In this document: positions 9,933-19,507 of the stretch, piece after piece
How the letters are laid out: each line of letters opens with the position of its first letter
Position numbering within the stretch: the stretch's first letter is position 1
Source of the DNA: Bacillus sp. NP157
GTDB taxonomy: Bacteria; Pseudomonadota; Gammaproteobacteria; Xanthomonadales; Rhodanobacteraceae
Assembly (NCBI GenBank): GCA_018889975.1
Contig: CP076546.1
Coordinates: forward strand, 3,844,001-3,908,000
Reading direction: 5' to 3'
Length of the DNA: 64,000 bases
Translations under genes and position numbers: made by a program
Notes under the pieces: generated by a model
The model's database searches: none
What the model was told of the DNA's origin: nothing
The model's input: only the letters and a program-made list of their open reading frames with translations

Positions 9933-10877
9933 TTACTGCCGCCTGTCGAGCAGGACGGCGATCAGGATGACGATGCCCTTGACGACCTGCTGGTAGAACG
10001 AGCTTACGCCCAGCAGGTTCAGGCCGTTGTTCAGGAATCCGATGAGCAGCGCGCCGATCAGCGTGCCGAACAGCCAGCCGCGGCCGCCGGCCAGGCTGGT
10101 GCCGCCAAGCACCACGGCAGCGATCGCGTCGAGCTCGTAGCCTGCGCCGGCGGTTGCCTGCGCAGAGTAAAGACGCGAGGTAAGCACGATGCCCGCGAAT
10201 GCGGAGAGAAGGCCGGACAGGCCGTAGATCGCCACCTTCATCGGCGAGATGCGCACGCCGGAAAGACGCGCCGCTTCTTCGTTGCCGCCGATCGCCACCA
10301 CGTGGCGGCCGAACACCGTGCCGCGCAGCAGGAAGCCGCAGACGACGAAGGCGATGAACATCCAGATCACCGGCAGGGGCACCAGGTTGGCCACGTAGCC
10401 GCCGCCGACCAGCGCGAAGCCCTGGTTGGTCACGGGGATCGGGCTACCGCCGGTGTACGACAGGGTCAGGCCGCGCAACAGCGTGAGCGTGCCCAGCGTG
10501 GCGATGAAGGGCGCGACCTTGCCCCACGAAACCAGCACGCCGTTCACCATACCCAGCAACAGGCCGAGGCCGAGGCCGGCAAAGATGCTCAACAGCATGC
10601 CGTGGCCGGCGGCCATCAGGCCCGCGGTGACCGCGCCGGTCAGCGCGAGGATGGCGCCCACCGACAGGTCGATGCCGCCGGCGAGGATCACGAAGGTCAT
10701 GCCGAAGGCGATCAACGCGTTGATCGACACCTGGCGCAACACCGTCAGCAGGTTGCCCGTGGTGAGGAAGTCGGGACTCATCACCGAAAGCACGATGAAC
10801 AGCAGGATCAGGCCGATCACCGAGCCAAGCCGCTGGAGCAACGTGGTTGCCCGGCCCCAGTTCATTTGCAGCGTCAT
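9933..10877 (-). CDS. rbsC: Ribose ABC transporter permease RbsC
   Basis: 314 residues, almost wholly hydrophobic, of the BPD_transp_2 family. The conserved stretch GGIDLSVGAILALTGA and the later GGTSLAGGRG are typical of ribose/xylose-type permeases. It starts one base after the rbsA stop, so the two are translationally coupled. Confidence 0.94.
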   Translation of the reverse strand: MTLQMNWGRATTLLQRLGSVIGLILLFIVLSVMSPDFLTTGNLLTVLRQVSINALIAFGMTFVILAGGIDLSVGAILALTGAVTAGLMAAGHGMLLSIFAGLGLGLLLGMVNGVLVSWGKVAPFIATLGTLTLLRGLTLSYTGGSPIPVTNQGFALVGGGYVANLVPLPVIWMFIAFVVCGFLLRGTVFGRHVVAIGGNEEAARLSGVRISPMKVAIYGLSGLLSAFAGIVLTSRLYSAQATAGAGYELDAIAAVVLGGTSLAGGRGWLFGTLIGALLIGFLNNGLNLLGVSSFYQQVVKGIVILIAVLLDRRQ

Positions 10878-10878
10878 G

Positions 10879-12360
10879 TCACTTGCCTCCGGTCGCGGCG
10901 GTCATCACGGCTTCCTGGGTGGCGCCGTGGGCATCGAGCAGGGCCGTCGCATGGCCCTCGTGCATCACCAGGATGCGGTCGCTCATCGCGAGCACCTCCG
11001 GTAGTTCCGAGGAAATCATGAGGATGGCCACGCCCTGCTCCGCGAGTTGATTGATGATGTGGTAGATCTCGGCCTTGCCGCCGACGTCGACGCCGCGGGT
11101 GGGTTCATCGAGGATGAGCACGCGTGGCTTGAGCGCCAGCCACTTGGCCAGCACGACCTTCTGCTGGTTGCCGCCCGACAGGGCGCGCACATCCAGTTCC
11201 ATGTCGCGGGTGCGGATCTTCAGCGCGTCGATCAGGCCGAGGGTCTGTTTCTTTTCGCCGCCGCGATCGACCAGGCCGGCGTGCGCAGGCACGCGCGGCA
11301 GGCTGACGTTCTCACGCAGGCTCATGTCGAGCACGAGGCCCTGCGCCTTGCGATCTTCGGTGACGAAACCGAAGCCGGCATGGATCGCTTCGGTCGGTGT
11401 CTTCGGCGTCACCAGCGTGCCGTCCAGCGTGACCTTGCCGGTTTCCAGCTTGTCCAGGCCGAATAGCAGGCGCGCCAGTTCCGTGCGGCCCGCGCCGAGC
11501 AGGCCGGCCACGCCGAGCACCTCACCCGCGTGCAGGTCGAAGCTGACGTCCTTCACCATGCCCCCGCCGACGTGCTCCACCTTCAGACGGATGTCGCCGA
11601 TGCGTGGCGTGCGGGTGGGATAGCGCGCGTCGAGCGTGCGCCCGACCATCATCTTCACCACTTCGTCGAAGGCCAGGCCCGGCACGTCGCGCGTGCCGAC
11701 GAATTTGCCGTCGCGCAGCACCGAGATGCGATCGCACAGCGCGAAGATTTCTTCCATGCGATGCGACACGTAGACGATGCCGGTGCCCTGCTCGCGCAGT
11801 TCGCGGATCAGCTTGAACAGCGTGGTGGTTTCGCTTTCGGTGAGCGCGGCGGTGGGCTCGTCCATGATCAGCACGCGAGCCTTCTGGCCCAGCGCGCGGG
11901 CGATCTCCACCATCTGCTGCTGGCCGACCGAGAGTCGCTCGATGCGCGTGTCCGGATCGAGCCGGCTCATGCCGACGGCCGCCAGCCACTCCATCGCCTG
12001 CTTCGCCATCGCCTTGCGATTGAGCAGGCCGAAGCGATGCACTTCGCGCCCGAGGAACAGGTTGTCCGCGATGCTCAGCGCCGGGATCAGGTTCAGTTCC
12101 TGGTGGATGATGGCGATGCCGTGCTTTTCGGCGTCGGCCGGCGAGCTGATCGACACGGGCTGGCCATCCACTTCGATGCTGCCCGCATCGGGCGCGTAAA
12201 TGCCCGTGAGGATCTTCATCAGCGTGGACTTGCCGGCGCCGTTCTCGCCCATCAGGGCATGCACTTCGCCGGGCAGCAGCTCGAAGTCGACGCCTTCGAG
12301 CACCTTCACCGGACCGAACGCCTTGTGGATGCCTTGCATGCGGACAAGCGGCGTGGCCAT
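10879..12360 (-). CDS. rbsA: Ribose ABC transporter ATP-binding protein RbsA
   Basis: 493 residues with two nucleotide-binding domains. The first has a full Walker A (GENGAGKST) and signature LSVGQQQ; the second has a degenerate Walker A (GLLGAGRT) and an intact LSGGNQQ plus LILDEPTRGVDVG, as in known RbsA. The start was set at the ATG whose A overlaps the rbsD TGA; a longer open frame upstream is only rbsD read in another frame. Confidence 0.95.
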   Translation of the reverse strand: MATPLVRMQGIHKAFGPVKVLEGVDFELLPGEVHALMGENGAGKSTLMKILTGIYAPDAGSIEVDGQPVSISSPADAEKHGIAIIHQELNLIPALSIADNLFLGREVHRFGLLNRKAMAKQAMEWLAAVGMSRLDPDTRIERLSVGQQQMVEIARALGQKARVLIMDEPTAALTESETTTLFKLIRELREQGTGIVYVSHRMEEIFALCDRISVLRDGKFVGTRDVPGLAFDEVVKMMVGRTLDARYPTRTPRIGDIRLKVEHVGGGMVKDVSFDLHAGEVLGVAGLLGAGRTELARLLFGLDKLETGKVTLDGTLVTPKTPTEAIHAGFGFVTEDRKAQGLVLDMSLRENVSLPRVPAHAGLVDRGGEKKQTLGLIDALKIRTRDMELDVRALSGGNQQKVVLAKWLALKPRVLILDEPTRGVDVGGKAEIYHIINQLAEQGVAILMISSELPEVLAMSDRILVMHEGHATALLDAHGATQEAVMTAATGGK

Positions 12361-12758
12361 CAGAAGGTCACGCCCGCATGCAGGATGATGTTCGCGTAGG
12401 GCGAGGTCTCGCCGGTGCGCACCACGGCCACGGCACGTGCGCTGGCGGCCTTGAAGTCCTCGTGGGCCAGCTCGTGCACCGGCACGCCGGCGTCTTCGAG
12501 GCGCGCCTTCAGCGCGACCATGGCCGGGTTGTGCGTACGCGTTTCGCTGGCGACGGTGGCGTATTCCACCGCGAGCTCGGCGTAGATCGCTTCGAACACC
12601 GCGGCGAAGCCCGGCAAGCCCGGCAGGATCGCCAGGTCGATGCACGGCACGCCGGGCGGTACGGGCAGGCCGACGTCGCCGATGACCAGCGTATCGGTGT
12701 GGCCCATCGCGGCGATGACGCGGTTCAGTTCGGCATGCAGCAGGCCGCTACGTCTCAT
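12360..12758 (-). CDS. rbsD: D-ribose pyranase RbsD
   Basis: 132 residues beginning MRRSGLLHAELNRVIAAMGH, which aligns with E. coli RbsD from its first residue, and ending GETSPYANIILHAGVTF, the conserved C-terminus. It interconverts pyranose and furanose forms of ribose. Overlaps rbsK by ATGA and rbsA by one base. Confidence 0.95.
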   Translation of the reverse strand: MRRSGLLHAELNRVIAAMGHTDTLVIGDVGLPVPPGVPCIDLAILPGLPGFAAVFEAIYAELAVEYATVASETRTHNPAMVALKARLEDAGVPVHELAHEDFKAASARAVAVVRTGETSPYANIILHAGVTF

Positions 12759-13651
12759 GGATGGCTCCGGAGGAAGGCCGCCACTTCGTCGGCGGTCGGC
12801 ATGCCGCCCTGCGCACCCAGCCGCGACACGGCGATGGCGGCGGTCGCGCATGCCTTGCGCACCGCCACGTCGAGGCCCTCGGCGAGGTACACCGCGAGGG
12901 CGGCGTTGAAGGTGTCACCGGCGCCCGTGCTGTCCACGGCGTCGACCTTGAAACCGGCCTGGTGGCGCGGCTCGTCGTCCTTGTCGCGGAACCACGCGCC
13001 GTCCTCGCCACGGGTCAGCACGACCGGGCAGGGAGCACGCCGCATCAGTTCGCGGAAATCGGTATCGCCGTCGGCGCCGAGCACCATCGCCAGCTCGTGC
13101 TGGTTGGGGGTGAGGAAGCGCACGCGCTGCAGCCATTCCAGCGGAAGGCGCTGCGCGGGGGCCGGGTTGAGGATGACCGGCACGCCCTCTTCCTGCGCGA
13201 TGCGCAGCGTCGCGTCGACGGCATCGAGCGGGATTTCCAGTTGCACGAGCAGCGCATCGGCGCCGCGGATCACCTCGCGGGCGGCCTCGACCTGCGCGGG
13301 GGTGACCCGGCCGTTCGCCGCGGGCACCACGATGATCTGGTTTTCGCCACCGGCGACGGTGATCGATGCGGTGCCGCTGCCGATGCCGTCGATGCGGGTG
13401 ACGTGGCTGACATCGATGCCTTCGGCTTCCAGCCCGTCGTAGAGCGACTGGCCGAAGGCGTCGTCACCGATGTTGCCGACCATCGCCACCTGCGCACCGA
13501 GGCGAGCCGCGGCCACGGCCTGGTTGGCGCCCTTGCCGCCGGGGATGGTGAGGAAGCGGTCGCCCGTGATCGTCTCGCCCGGCCCGACGAAGCGGGGCGA
13601 GAGTGTCACGAGGTCCATGTTGATGCTGCCGACGACAACGATACGCGTCAT
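12755..13651 (-). CDS. rbsK: Ribokinase RbsK
   Basis: 298 residues of the PfkB family. N-terminal VVGSINMDLV, the GGKGANQAVAAARLGA motif and the C-terminal anion-hole/catalytic motif DSTGAGDTFNAALA are all present. It phosphorylates ribose to ribose 5-phosphate. The start chosen has AGGAG about nine bases upstream. First gene of the operon, and no LacI-type rbsR is next to it, unlike in enterobacteria. Confidence 0.95.
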   Translation of the reverse strand: MTRIVVVGSINMDLVTLSPRFVGPGETITGDRFLTIPGGKGANQAVAAARLGAQVAMVGNIGDDAFGQSLYDGLEAEGIDVSHVTRIDGIGSGTASITVAGGENQIIVVPAANGRVTPAQVEAAREVIRGADALLVQLEIPLDAVDATLRIAQEEGVPVILNPAPAQRLPLEWLQRVRFLTPNQHELAMVLGADGDTDFRELMRRAPCPVVLTRGEDGAWFRDKDDEPRHQAGFKVDAVDSTGAGDTFNAALAVYLAEGLDVAVRKACATAAIAVSRLGAQGGMPTADEVAAFLRSHP

Positions 13652-13765
13652 GCCACGTGGCTCCTGTGGGGGGATCGCGGAACGTCCGACGTCCGCCGGG
13701 GGGATGGGGATGGCGCGCAAATATACGCCCTGGCCGCGCATGTTGCTTTCATGCGCGTGCTTCCA

Positions 13766-14119
13766 TCAGCGGGAAAGGTCCTTCGCTGCCAGCTCGGCGA
13801 GGTAGGCCGGCCATGCGGTGTCGTAGGCACGGCCGAGGTCGTGCAGCGTGTCCCAGCCGAAGATGCCGCTGGCATGGCCATCGTCGAAGCGGATGAGGAT
13901 GCCGTAGTGGCCGGTGGGCTCGACGGCGCTGATGCCGACGTGCTGCTTGCCAGCGACGAGGACCTTCTGGCCCGGGCCGTGGCCCTGCACTTCCGCGCTG
14001 GGGGAATTCACCCGCAGGTATTCGTAGGGAAGCCGGAACTGCTCGCCGTTGTCGAAGCTGACCTCGAGGACGCGCGATGCCTGGTGCAGGGTGATATCGA
14101 TGGGGCGCGGGCGGGTCAT
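13766..14119 (-). CDS. DUF971 (gamma-butyrobetaine hydroxylase-like N-terminal domain) protein
   Basis: 117 residues. The order DITLHQASRVLEVSFDNG, then F-R-L-P-Y-E-Y-L-R-V-x-S-P-S-A-E-V-x-G-H, and later G-Y/H-Y-G-I-x-I-x-F-D-D-G-H-x-S-G-I is the DUF971 signature. Function unsettled; the fold may bind metal. It commonly accompanies hslVU in Gammaproteobacteria, as here. The longer open frame upstream reads through a REP element and was not used. Confidence 0.88.
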   Translation of the reverse strand: MTRPRPIDITLHQASRVLEVSFDNGEQFRLPYEYLRVNSPSAEVQGHGPGQKVLVAGKQHVGISAVEPTGHYGILIRFDDGHASGIFGWDTLHDLGRAYDTAWPAYLAELAAKDLSR

Positions 14120-14136
14120 CGGAGCCTGGAGCAGAT

Positions 14137-14297
14137 GTAGGAGCGCGCCTGCGCGCGAACGGGTGGCCTCGGGGGTGGGGCCCTGGATGGGCCTTTCCTC
14201 TATGGACCTTCCTTTGATGATCTGCCCCCCCGTGGAAAAACCATCTGAGGATGGAAAAACCATCTGAGGGGCAGGTCGCGCGCAGGCGCGCTCCTAC
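14137..14297. repeat. REP pair (BIME) with internal 18-bp tandem repeat
   Basis: GTAGGAGCGCGCCTGCGCGC at 14137 and its inverted copy ending at 14297 face each other. Between them TGGAAAAACCATCTGAGG occurs twice (14233-14250 and 14252-14269), one base apart. Non-coding spacer between the DUF971 gene and the next gene. Confidence 0.85.
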
Positions 14298-14313
14298 AGG
14301 GAGTTGGTGGGGG

Positions 14314-14937
14314 TTAGCTCAGCGGGGCGTGGCCGAAGCCGCCGCCGGTGCCTTGCTCGAGCGGCGGCGGATCGCCCGCCACGGCCAGCAGCGAGGTGGC
14401 GTAGGCGTCTTCCATGCTCACCGTGGAAACCTCGTCCCAGGAGAAGAACGACGGCTCGCGCAGCCATTCCGCATCGGGGGTGATTTCCTGCATGTTGAAG
14501 CCATCGTCTTCCACGCTGACCAGCCGGCCGATGTAGCAGACCTCGGACTCGTCTTCGCTGTCGACGTGCACGCCGATCACCGGCGCATGCGCGGCGGCCG
14601 CCTTGATCACGGCGTTGATGTCGTCGAGCGGGAAGTCCGCCGGCGGGGTCGGGGCGATGCCCTTCAGCGCCAGCGCCTTCTCGAGGAACACGGCGTGCTT
14701 GTCCGGCGCCTCGAATTCGGAGATGTCGCGGTGCCGCATGATGTACATGCCGTCGTACGACACGCCATCACCGATGACCCACAAAAGGAAGTACTCGCGG
14801 CCGACTCCGCCCACGTAGCCACAGAAGCTGCCGTGTTCGAGTTCGCCGCGCCAGATACGAACGAGCTGGCCGCTTTCCTGCGCTTCACGCAGGGACGCCC
14901 GCTGGCCGTTCGTTTTGAGTTGGATAACCTTGCCCAT
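14314..14937 (-). CDS. Hypothetical cytoplasmic protein
   Basis: 207 residues from ATG 14937 (a TTG three codons earlier is also open). No family recognised. The sequence has no signal peptide or membrane segment, is acidic, and starts MGKVIQLKTNGQRASL, followed by a beta-rich stretch RIWRGELEHGSFCGYVGG and a second (VIGVHVDSEDESEVCYIGRL) that look like small beta-barrel units. It lies between hslU and the DUF971 gene on the same strand and may be co-transcribed with them. Confidence 0.8.
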   Translation of the reverse strand: MGKVIQLKTNGQRASLREAQESGQLVRIWRGELEHGSFCGYVGGVGREYFLLWVIGDGVSYDGMYIMRHRDISEFEAPDKHAVFLEKALALKGIAPTPPADFPLDDINAVIKAAAAHAPVIGVHVDSEDESEVCYIGRLVSVEDDGFNMQEITPDAEWLREPSFFSWDEVSTVSMEDAYATSLLAVAGDPPPLEQGTGGGFGHAPLS

Positions 14938-14991
14938 AGTGGTCAATAGTTTACCGGAAGGAGGGCCACTCGATGTTCAGAGGACGTAAGT

Positions 14992-16332
14992 TCACAGGAT
15001 GTAACGGCTGAGGTCCTCGTCCTTCACGAGCGAAGCAAGGTTTTTATCGACATAATCGGCGTCGATCACATACTTTTCGCCGGATTTATCAGCCGCTTCG
15101 AACGAGATCCGCTCCAGCAGGCGCTCCATCACCGTATGCAGGCGGCGCGCACCGATGTTTTCGGTCCGCTCGTTGACCTGGAAGGCCACGTCGGCCAGGC
15201 GGTCGATGCCGGTGTCGGTGAAGTCCAGGGTCACGCCCTCGGTATGCAGCAGCGCAACATATTGCTTGGTCAGGGCGTTGTTCGGCTCGCGCAGGATCCG
15301 CTTGAAATCGTCGACCGAGAGAGCCTGCAACTCCACGCGGATCGGCAGGCGGCCCTGCAGCTCGGGGATCAGGTCGGAAGGCTTGGCCAGCGAGAAAGCA
15401 CCCGAGGCGATGAACAGCACGTGGTCGGTCTTGATCGCGCCGTACTTGGTCGACACGGTGGAGCCTTCGACCAGCGGCAGCAGGTCGCGCTGCACGCCTT
15501 CGCGGCTCACGCCCGCGCCGCCCCACTCGGAGCGCTGGGCGACCTTGTCGATCTCGTCGATAAAGACGATGCCGTTCTGCTCGGCGCTATCCACCGCGCG
15601 GGCGCGCAATTCGTCGTCGTTCATCAGCTTGCCAGCCTCTTCCTCGACGAGGAGCGGGCGGGCCTGGCGGATCGTGGTCTTGCGCTTCTGCGACTTCTGG
15701 CCGCCGAGGTTCTGGAACATCTTGCCCAGCTGCTGGCTCATTTCCTCCATGCCGGGCGGGGTCATGATCTCCACGCCCACGTTGGTGGCGAAGTCCAGCT
15801 CGATCTCGCGGTCGTCCAGCGCACCTTCGCGCAGCTGCTTGCGCAGCTTCTGGCGGGTGTCGTTGTCGATCGCCGGCACGCTGCTGCCGGTGTCGTCCCA
15901 ACCGGTGGCCGGCTGGCGGCGCGGCAACAGGGCATCGAGCAGGCGGTCTTCCGCGGCGTCCTCGGCCTGGCTCTTCACCCGGGCCTTGGCCTGCTCGCGG
16001 ACCAGCTTGTACGACACGTCGGCCAGGTCGCGGACGATGGATTCGACGTCCTTGCCGACATAGCCCACCTCGGTGAACTTGGTCGCTTCCACCTTCACGA
16101 ACGGCGCATTGGCCAGCGTGGCCAGGCGCCGGGCGATCTCGGTCTTGCCCACGCCGGTGGGACCGATCATGAGGATGTTCTTCGGCGTCACTTCTTCGCG
16201 CATGCCCGGTTCCAGCTGCATGCGGCGCCAGCGGTTACGCAGGGCGATGGCCACGGCGCGCTTGGCGTCCTGCTGGCCGACGATGAAACGGTCGAGTTCG
16301 TTGACGATCTCGCGGGGGGTCAGTTCGGACAT
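14992..16332 (-). CDS. hslU: ATP-dependent protease ATPase subunit HslU (ClpY)
   Basis: 446 residues (E. coli 443). Clp/Hsp100 AAA+ unfoldase that feeds HslV. Walker A GPTGVGKT, the pore-loop region [14 protein letters not shown], the Walker B FIDEIDK and the C-terminal sensor region [16 protein letters not shown] are all visible; the very C-terminus LSRYIL is the tail that docks into HslV. Start set at [10 protein letters not shown] four bases after the hslV stop. Confidence 0.97.
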   Translation of the reverse strand: MSELTPREIVNELDRFIVGQQDAKRAVAIALRNRWRRMQLEPGMREEVTPKNILMIGPTGVGKTEIARRLATLANAPFVKVEATKFTEVGYVGKDVESIVRDLADVSYKLVREQAKARVKSQAEDAAEDRLLDALLPRRQPATGWDDTGSSVPAIDNDTRQKLRKQLREGALDDREIELDFATNVGVEIMTPPGMEEMSQQLGKMFQNLGGQKSQKRKTTIRQARPLLVEEEAGKLMNDDELRARAVDSAEQNGIVFIDEIDKVAQRSEWGGAGVSREGVQRDLLPLVEGSTVSTKYGAIKTDHVLFIASGAFSLAKPSDLIPELQGRLPIRVELQALSVDDFKRILREPNNALTKQYVALLHTEGVTLDFTDTGIDRLADVAFQVNERTENIGARRLHTVMERLLERISFEAADKSGEKYVIDADYVDKNLASLVKDEDLSRYIL

Positions 16333-16336
16333 CGGC

Positions 16337-16870
16337 TCAGAGCTCTTCGATCGAGACGTTGTGATTGGTGTAGATGCAGATATCGCCAGCGATCTTGAGC
16401 GCTTTTTCGGCGATCGTGCGTGCATCCATCTCGGTGTTCTCCAGCAGCGCAAGCGCGGCGGACTGGGCGTAGGGGCCGCCCGAACCGATCGCGATCAGGC
16501 CGTGCTCGGGTTCGAGCACGTCACCGTTGCCGGAGAGGATCAGCGACGCCTCCTTATCGGCCACGGCGAGCATGGCTTCCAGGCGGCCCAGGCGGCGATC
16601 GGTACGCCATTCCTTGGCCATCTCCACCGCGGCGCGGGTGAGGTTGTAGCCGTGCTTCACCAGCTTCTCTTCGAACAGCTCGAACAGGGTGAAGGCATCG
16701 GCGGTGGCGCCCGCGAAGCCGGCGAGCACGTCGCCGCGGCCCAGCCGACGCACCTTGCGGGCGTTGGCCTTCATCACCGTGTTGCCGAGGGTGACCTGGC
16801 CGTCGCTGGCGATGACGACCTTGTCGCCGCGCCGAACGCAGACGATGGTCGTGGCATGCATCGATTCCAT
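16337..16870 (-). CDS. hslV: ATP-dependent protease peptidase subunit HslV (ClpQ)
   Basis: 177 residues as called. Threonine protease of the HslVU complex. The catalytic threonine is the first T of [13 protein letters not shown], preceded here by MESMHA; a second ATG (16861) would give MHA before it. Either way a short propeptide must be removed, unlike E. coli where only Met precedes Thr. [13 protein letters not shown] and [11 protein letters not shown] are further signatures. Upstream of hslU with a 4-bp gap. Confidence 0.95.
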   Translation of the reverse strand: MESMHATTIVCVRRGDKVVIASDGQVTLGNTVMKANARKVRRLGRGDVLAGFAGATADAFTLFELFEEKLVKHGYNLTRAAVEMAKEWRTDRRLGRLEAMLAVADKEASLILSGNGDVLEPEHGLIAIGSGGPYAQSAALALLENTEMDARTIAEKALKIAGDICIYTNHNVSIEEL

Positions 16871-16954
16871 GGAGTCTTCGTTTTGGTATGGGGAACGAAG
16901 AAGGTGGGGCGCGACGGCACGGGAAGCAAGAGAGCGGGAGATGGGGGATGGGAA

Positions 16955-17000
16955 GTGGGGGCGCTACAACCCACTGCTGCGCGTATTCGTGCGCCCCCAC
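16955..17000. repeat. G-rich/C-rich inverted repeat between xerC and hslV
   Basis: GTGGGGGCGC (16955-16964) and GCGCCCCCAC (16991-17000) form a perfect 10-bp stem, inside longer imperfect purine-rich and pyrimidine-rich flanks from about 16925 to 17020. It may terminate xerC transcription or separate it from hslVU. Same style as the element at 8910-8971. Confidence 0.55.
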
Positions 17001-17023
17001 TCCCCACCCCCCCACCCCCTCTT

Positions 17024-17926
17024 TCAGCCCTTCCGCTTCGCCCGCGGATGAGCCGCGTCGTAGACCCGGGCCAGGTGCTGGAAGTCCAGGTGGGTGTAGA
17101 TCTGGGTCGTTGCGATGTCGGCGTGGCCGAGCAGCTCCTGCACCGAGCGCAGGTCGCCGGAGGATTCGAGCATGTGGCTGGCGAAGGTGTGCCGGAGCAT
17201 GTGCGGGTGGACGCGCTTGGCCTGGCCGCTGGAGAGTTTGGCCAGCCTGGCCTGCACGGTGCGCGGGCTGATCGGGCCGTCGCCGCGGCCCTTGAACACG
17301 GCCTGGCCAGGACCGACGCCCCCCAGGGCGGCCAGCGCGCGCAGGGCCGCGATGGCGAACCGGCCCACTGGCAGGATCCGCGTCTTGTTGCCCTTGCCGA
17401 GCACGCGGACCATGCCCTCTTCCATGTCCAGGTCGTCCCAGCGCAGGCCGCAGAGTTCGGACAGGCGCAGGCCGCTGGAATAGAACAGTTCCATCATGGC
17501 GGTGTCGCGCGGGGCCAGCGATCCGCCCAGGTTGGTCTCGACCAGTTCCTTGGCCTCGTCGGCATCCAGCACCTGGGGCAACTTGCGGCGCACTTTGGGA
17601 CCGCGCACGCCGGCGGCCGGGTCATGCGCCAGCTGGCCTTCGCGGGTGAGGTAGCGGAACAGGCTGCGGCAGGCGGAGAGCAGCCGCTGCAGGCTGGCCG
17701 GCTCCAGGCCGTCGTCGTGGCCCTTGCCACTGCCACGATGCTCGCGCGCCACCATGCTGCGTAGTCGCTCGGGCGACAGCGCATCGAATGAGCCAATGCC
17801 TTCGTGCTCCATGAAGCGGAGCAGTTTCTCCAGGTCGCGCCGGTAGGCGGCTAGGGTGTGGACAGACGGCGCGCGCTCGGCGGCGAAGTGGCGCAGGAAG
17901 GCCTCGACGGCCTCGCGCGGGATCAC
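17024..17926 (-). CDS. xerC: Tyrosine recombinase XerC
   Basis: 300 residues. N-terminal SAM-like core-binding domain, then the catalytic domain with Arg in SSGLRLSELCGLRWDD, Lys in GKGNKTR, HxxR in HMLRHTFASH, His in LLGHADIATTQIYTH and the nucleophile Tyr in IYTH. With XerD it resolves chromosome dimers at dif, activated by FtsK (also in this window). Overlaps the DUF484 gene by ATGA. Confidence 0.95.
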   Translation of the reverse strand: MIPREAVEAFLRHFAAERAPSVHTLAAYRRDLEKLLRFMEHEGIGSFDALSPERLRSMVAREHRGSGKGHDDGLEPASLQRLLSACRSLFRYLTREGQLAHDPAAGVRGPKVRRKLPQVLDADEAKELVETNLGGSLAPRDTAMMELFYSSGLRLSELCGLRWDDLDMEEGMVRVLGKGNKTRILPVGRFAIAALRALAALGGVGPGQAVFKGRGDGPISPRTVQARLAKLSSGQAKRVHPHMLRHTFASHMLESSGDLRSVQELLGHADIATTQIYTHLDFQHLARVYDAAHPRAKRKG

Positions 17927-18609
17927 GCGGCCTTCCGGGCCCGGTCGATCGCGGAGCCGACCGTGGTCGAGATCATGTCCAGGAACAGCGTGCCCATGCC
18001 CGGGTGGAACCGGTCGGCATCGGCGCTGCCGATGGCGAGCAGGGCATCGGGGCCGATCCGCATCAGCGCGGCCGAGCGCACGTCGGGCGCGGCGTCGCCG
18101 AACAGGCGATGCAGCTTGTCGGGCGCGAGGCGCCCGGCGACCGGGTCGCCGTGCTCGAGGAACGAAGCGAACTCTGGCAGGCCGGCCGGGCCACGGGCTT
18201 CGCGCAGCAGCCAGGGTTCGTCGGGCAGGCCGGCCAGGTCGCCGAAGAAGACCAGGCGAACGCGCTCGGACTTGAAGTCGTCGGTCAGGCGGCGGACCAC
18301 GTGGCGCACCGTCTCTTCGATATCGCTGGCGCCCAACAGGGCGAGCATCAGCCCATGGACGCGGCGCATGAGGGCTTCGTTGTCGCCGGCGATGCCGGAG
18401 AGGTCGCGCAGGCGCCCTTCCAGCTCGGCGTTCTTTTCCCGCAACACGCGCAGCTGGTGCACCGACAAGGCTGCCGCCGGCCCATTGGCACTGGGCATCA
18501 CCAGCGCGTTGGCCAGGTCCGGGTAATCGATCAGGAAGTCCGGATGCCGGCGCAGGTACGACGCCACGGTGGCTGGCTTGATGTCGCCGTCGATCGCGGT
18601 GTCGGTCAT
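17923..18609 (-). CDS. DUF484 family protein
   Basis: 228 residues. Starts with a short helical region (VASYLRRHPDFLIDYPDLANAL) typical of DUF484, a coiled segment LRVLREKNAELEGRLRDL, and then a GAF-like domain. Function unknown. It occupies the place of E. coli yigA between dapF and xerC and overlaps xerC by four bases, so the two are co-translated. Confidence 0.92.
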   Translation of the reverse strand: MTDTAIDGDIKPATVASYLRRHPDFLIDYPDLANALVMPSANGPAAALSVHQLRVLREKNAELEGRLRDLSGIAGDNEALMRRVHGLMLALLGASDIEETVRHVVRRLTDDFKSERVRLVFFGDLAGLPDEPWLLREARGPAGLPEFASFLEHGDPVAGRLAPDKLHRLFGDAAPDVRSAALMRIGPDALLAIGSADADRFHPGMGTLFLDMISTTVGSAIDRARKAA

Positions 18610-18672
18610 GGTGTGCTGTCCTTCGTCATGCTTCTTGCTGGCGTCGAGTGTGCACGCTTTAGCGTGTGTTCG

Positions 18673-19500
18673 TCACACTTCGCCTTCGAAAACGAACGCG
18701 GCCGGCCCGGTCATCCACAGCGAATGACCCGGTCCGTGCCATTCGATGCGCAGCGTGCCGCCGGGCAGTTCCACGGCGACCACCGGTGCGGCGAGGCCCA
18801 GGGCCTGGGATACGGCGGCGGCCGCACAGGCCCCCGTGCCGCATGCGCGGGTCCAGCCACTGCCGCGTTCGTGCACGCGCAGGCGCAGCTGGTCGACCGC
18901 CACCCGCTGGACGAAGCCGATGTTGGCTCCCTGCGGGAAGATCGGATCGGCAGTGAGCAAGGGCCCAAGCCGGTCGATCCGCGGGTCGGCCAGGTCGTCG
19001 ACGAAGACGACGCCGTGCGGGTTACCCATGGATACGGCGCCAAAGCTCACGTCCTCGCCGTCCACGTGGACGGTGTAGGTCGCGTGCGCCGCGTGGTCGA
19101 GTGGCACGTGGCCCGGATCGAAATCGGGCTCGCCCATGTCGACGGTCACCGTGTGTTCGTCGACGACCTTGACGGTGACCGGGCCGGACGGGCTTTCCAG
19201 CCGCACCGGCGTGTCGCGTTCGATCACGCCATCGCGATACAGCCAGGCGGCTACGCAGCGAACGCCGTTACCGCACTGCCCCGAGGCCGAACCATCGGCA
19301 TTCCAGATGCCGTAGTAGAACTCGCAGGACGGGTCGCGCGGTGGCTCGATGCTGATCAGCTGGTCGAAACCGACCCCGGTGTGGCGATCGGCCAGCGCCG
19401 CGATGCGCGCCGCGTTGGGCACGCGCCCGGCGTCCTCGCGCCAGTCCACGATGACGAAATCGTTGCCGATCCCATGCATCTTGGTAAAGCGGGACGGCAT
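18673..19500 (-). CDS. dapF: Diaminopimelate epimerase
   Basis: 275 residues. Interconverts LL- and meso-diaminopimelate for lysine and peptidoglycan. The two catalytic cysteines lie in ASGQCGNGVRC and GTGACAAA. N-terminal FTKMHGIGNDFVIVD is diagnostic. Seven bases after the lptM stop and followed by the DUF484 gene, the order seen in many Gammaproteobacteria. Confidence 0.97.
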   Translation of the reverse strand: MPSRFTKMHGIGNDFVIVDWREDAGRVPNAARIAALADRHTGVGFDQLISIEPPRDPSCEFYYGIWNADGSASGQCGNGVRCVAAWLYRDGVIERDTPVRLESPSGPVTVKVVDEHTVTVDMGEPDFDPGHVPLDHAAHATYTVHVDGEDVSFGAVSMGNPHGVVFVDDLADPRIDRLGPLLTADPIFPQGANIGFVQRVAVDQLRLRVHERGSGWTRACGTGACAAAAVSQALGLAAPVVAVELPGGTLRIEWHGPGHSLWMTGPAAFVFEGEV

Positions 19501-19507
19501 GGCGGCG

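Noticed and set aside
12761-14140. 459-codon plus-strand open frame over rbsK and the DUF971 gene
   Set aside because: Shadow of two well-supported minus-strand genes.
14120-14263. N-terminal extension of the DUF971 gene
   Set aside because: It would translate a REP element and a tandem repeat; the family begins at ATG 14119.
15136-16398. 420-codon plus-strand open frame over hslU
   Set aside because: Mirror frame of hslU with no family features.
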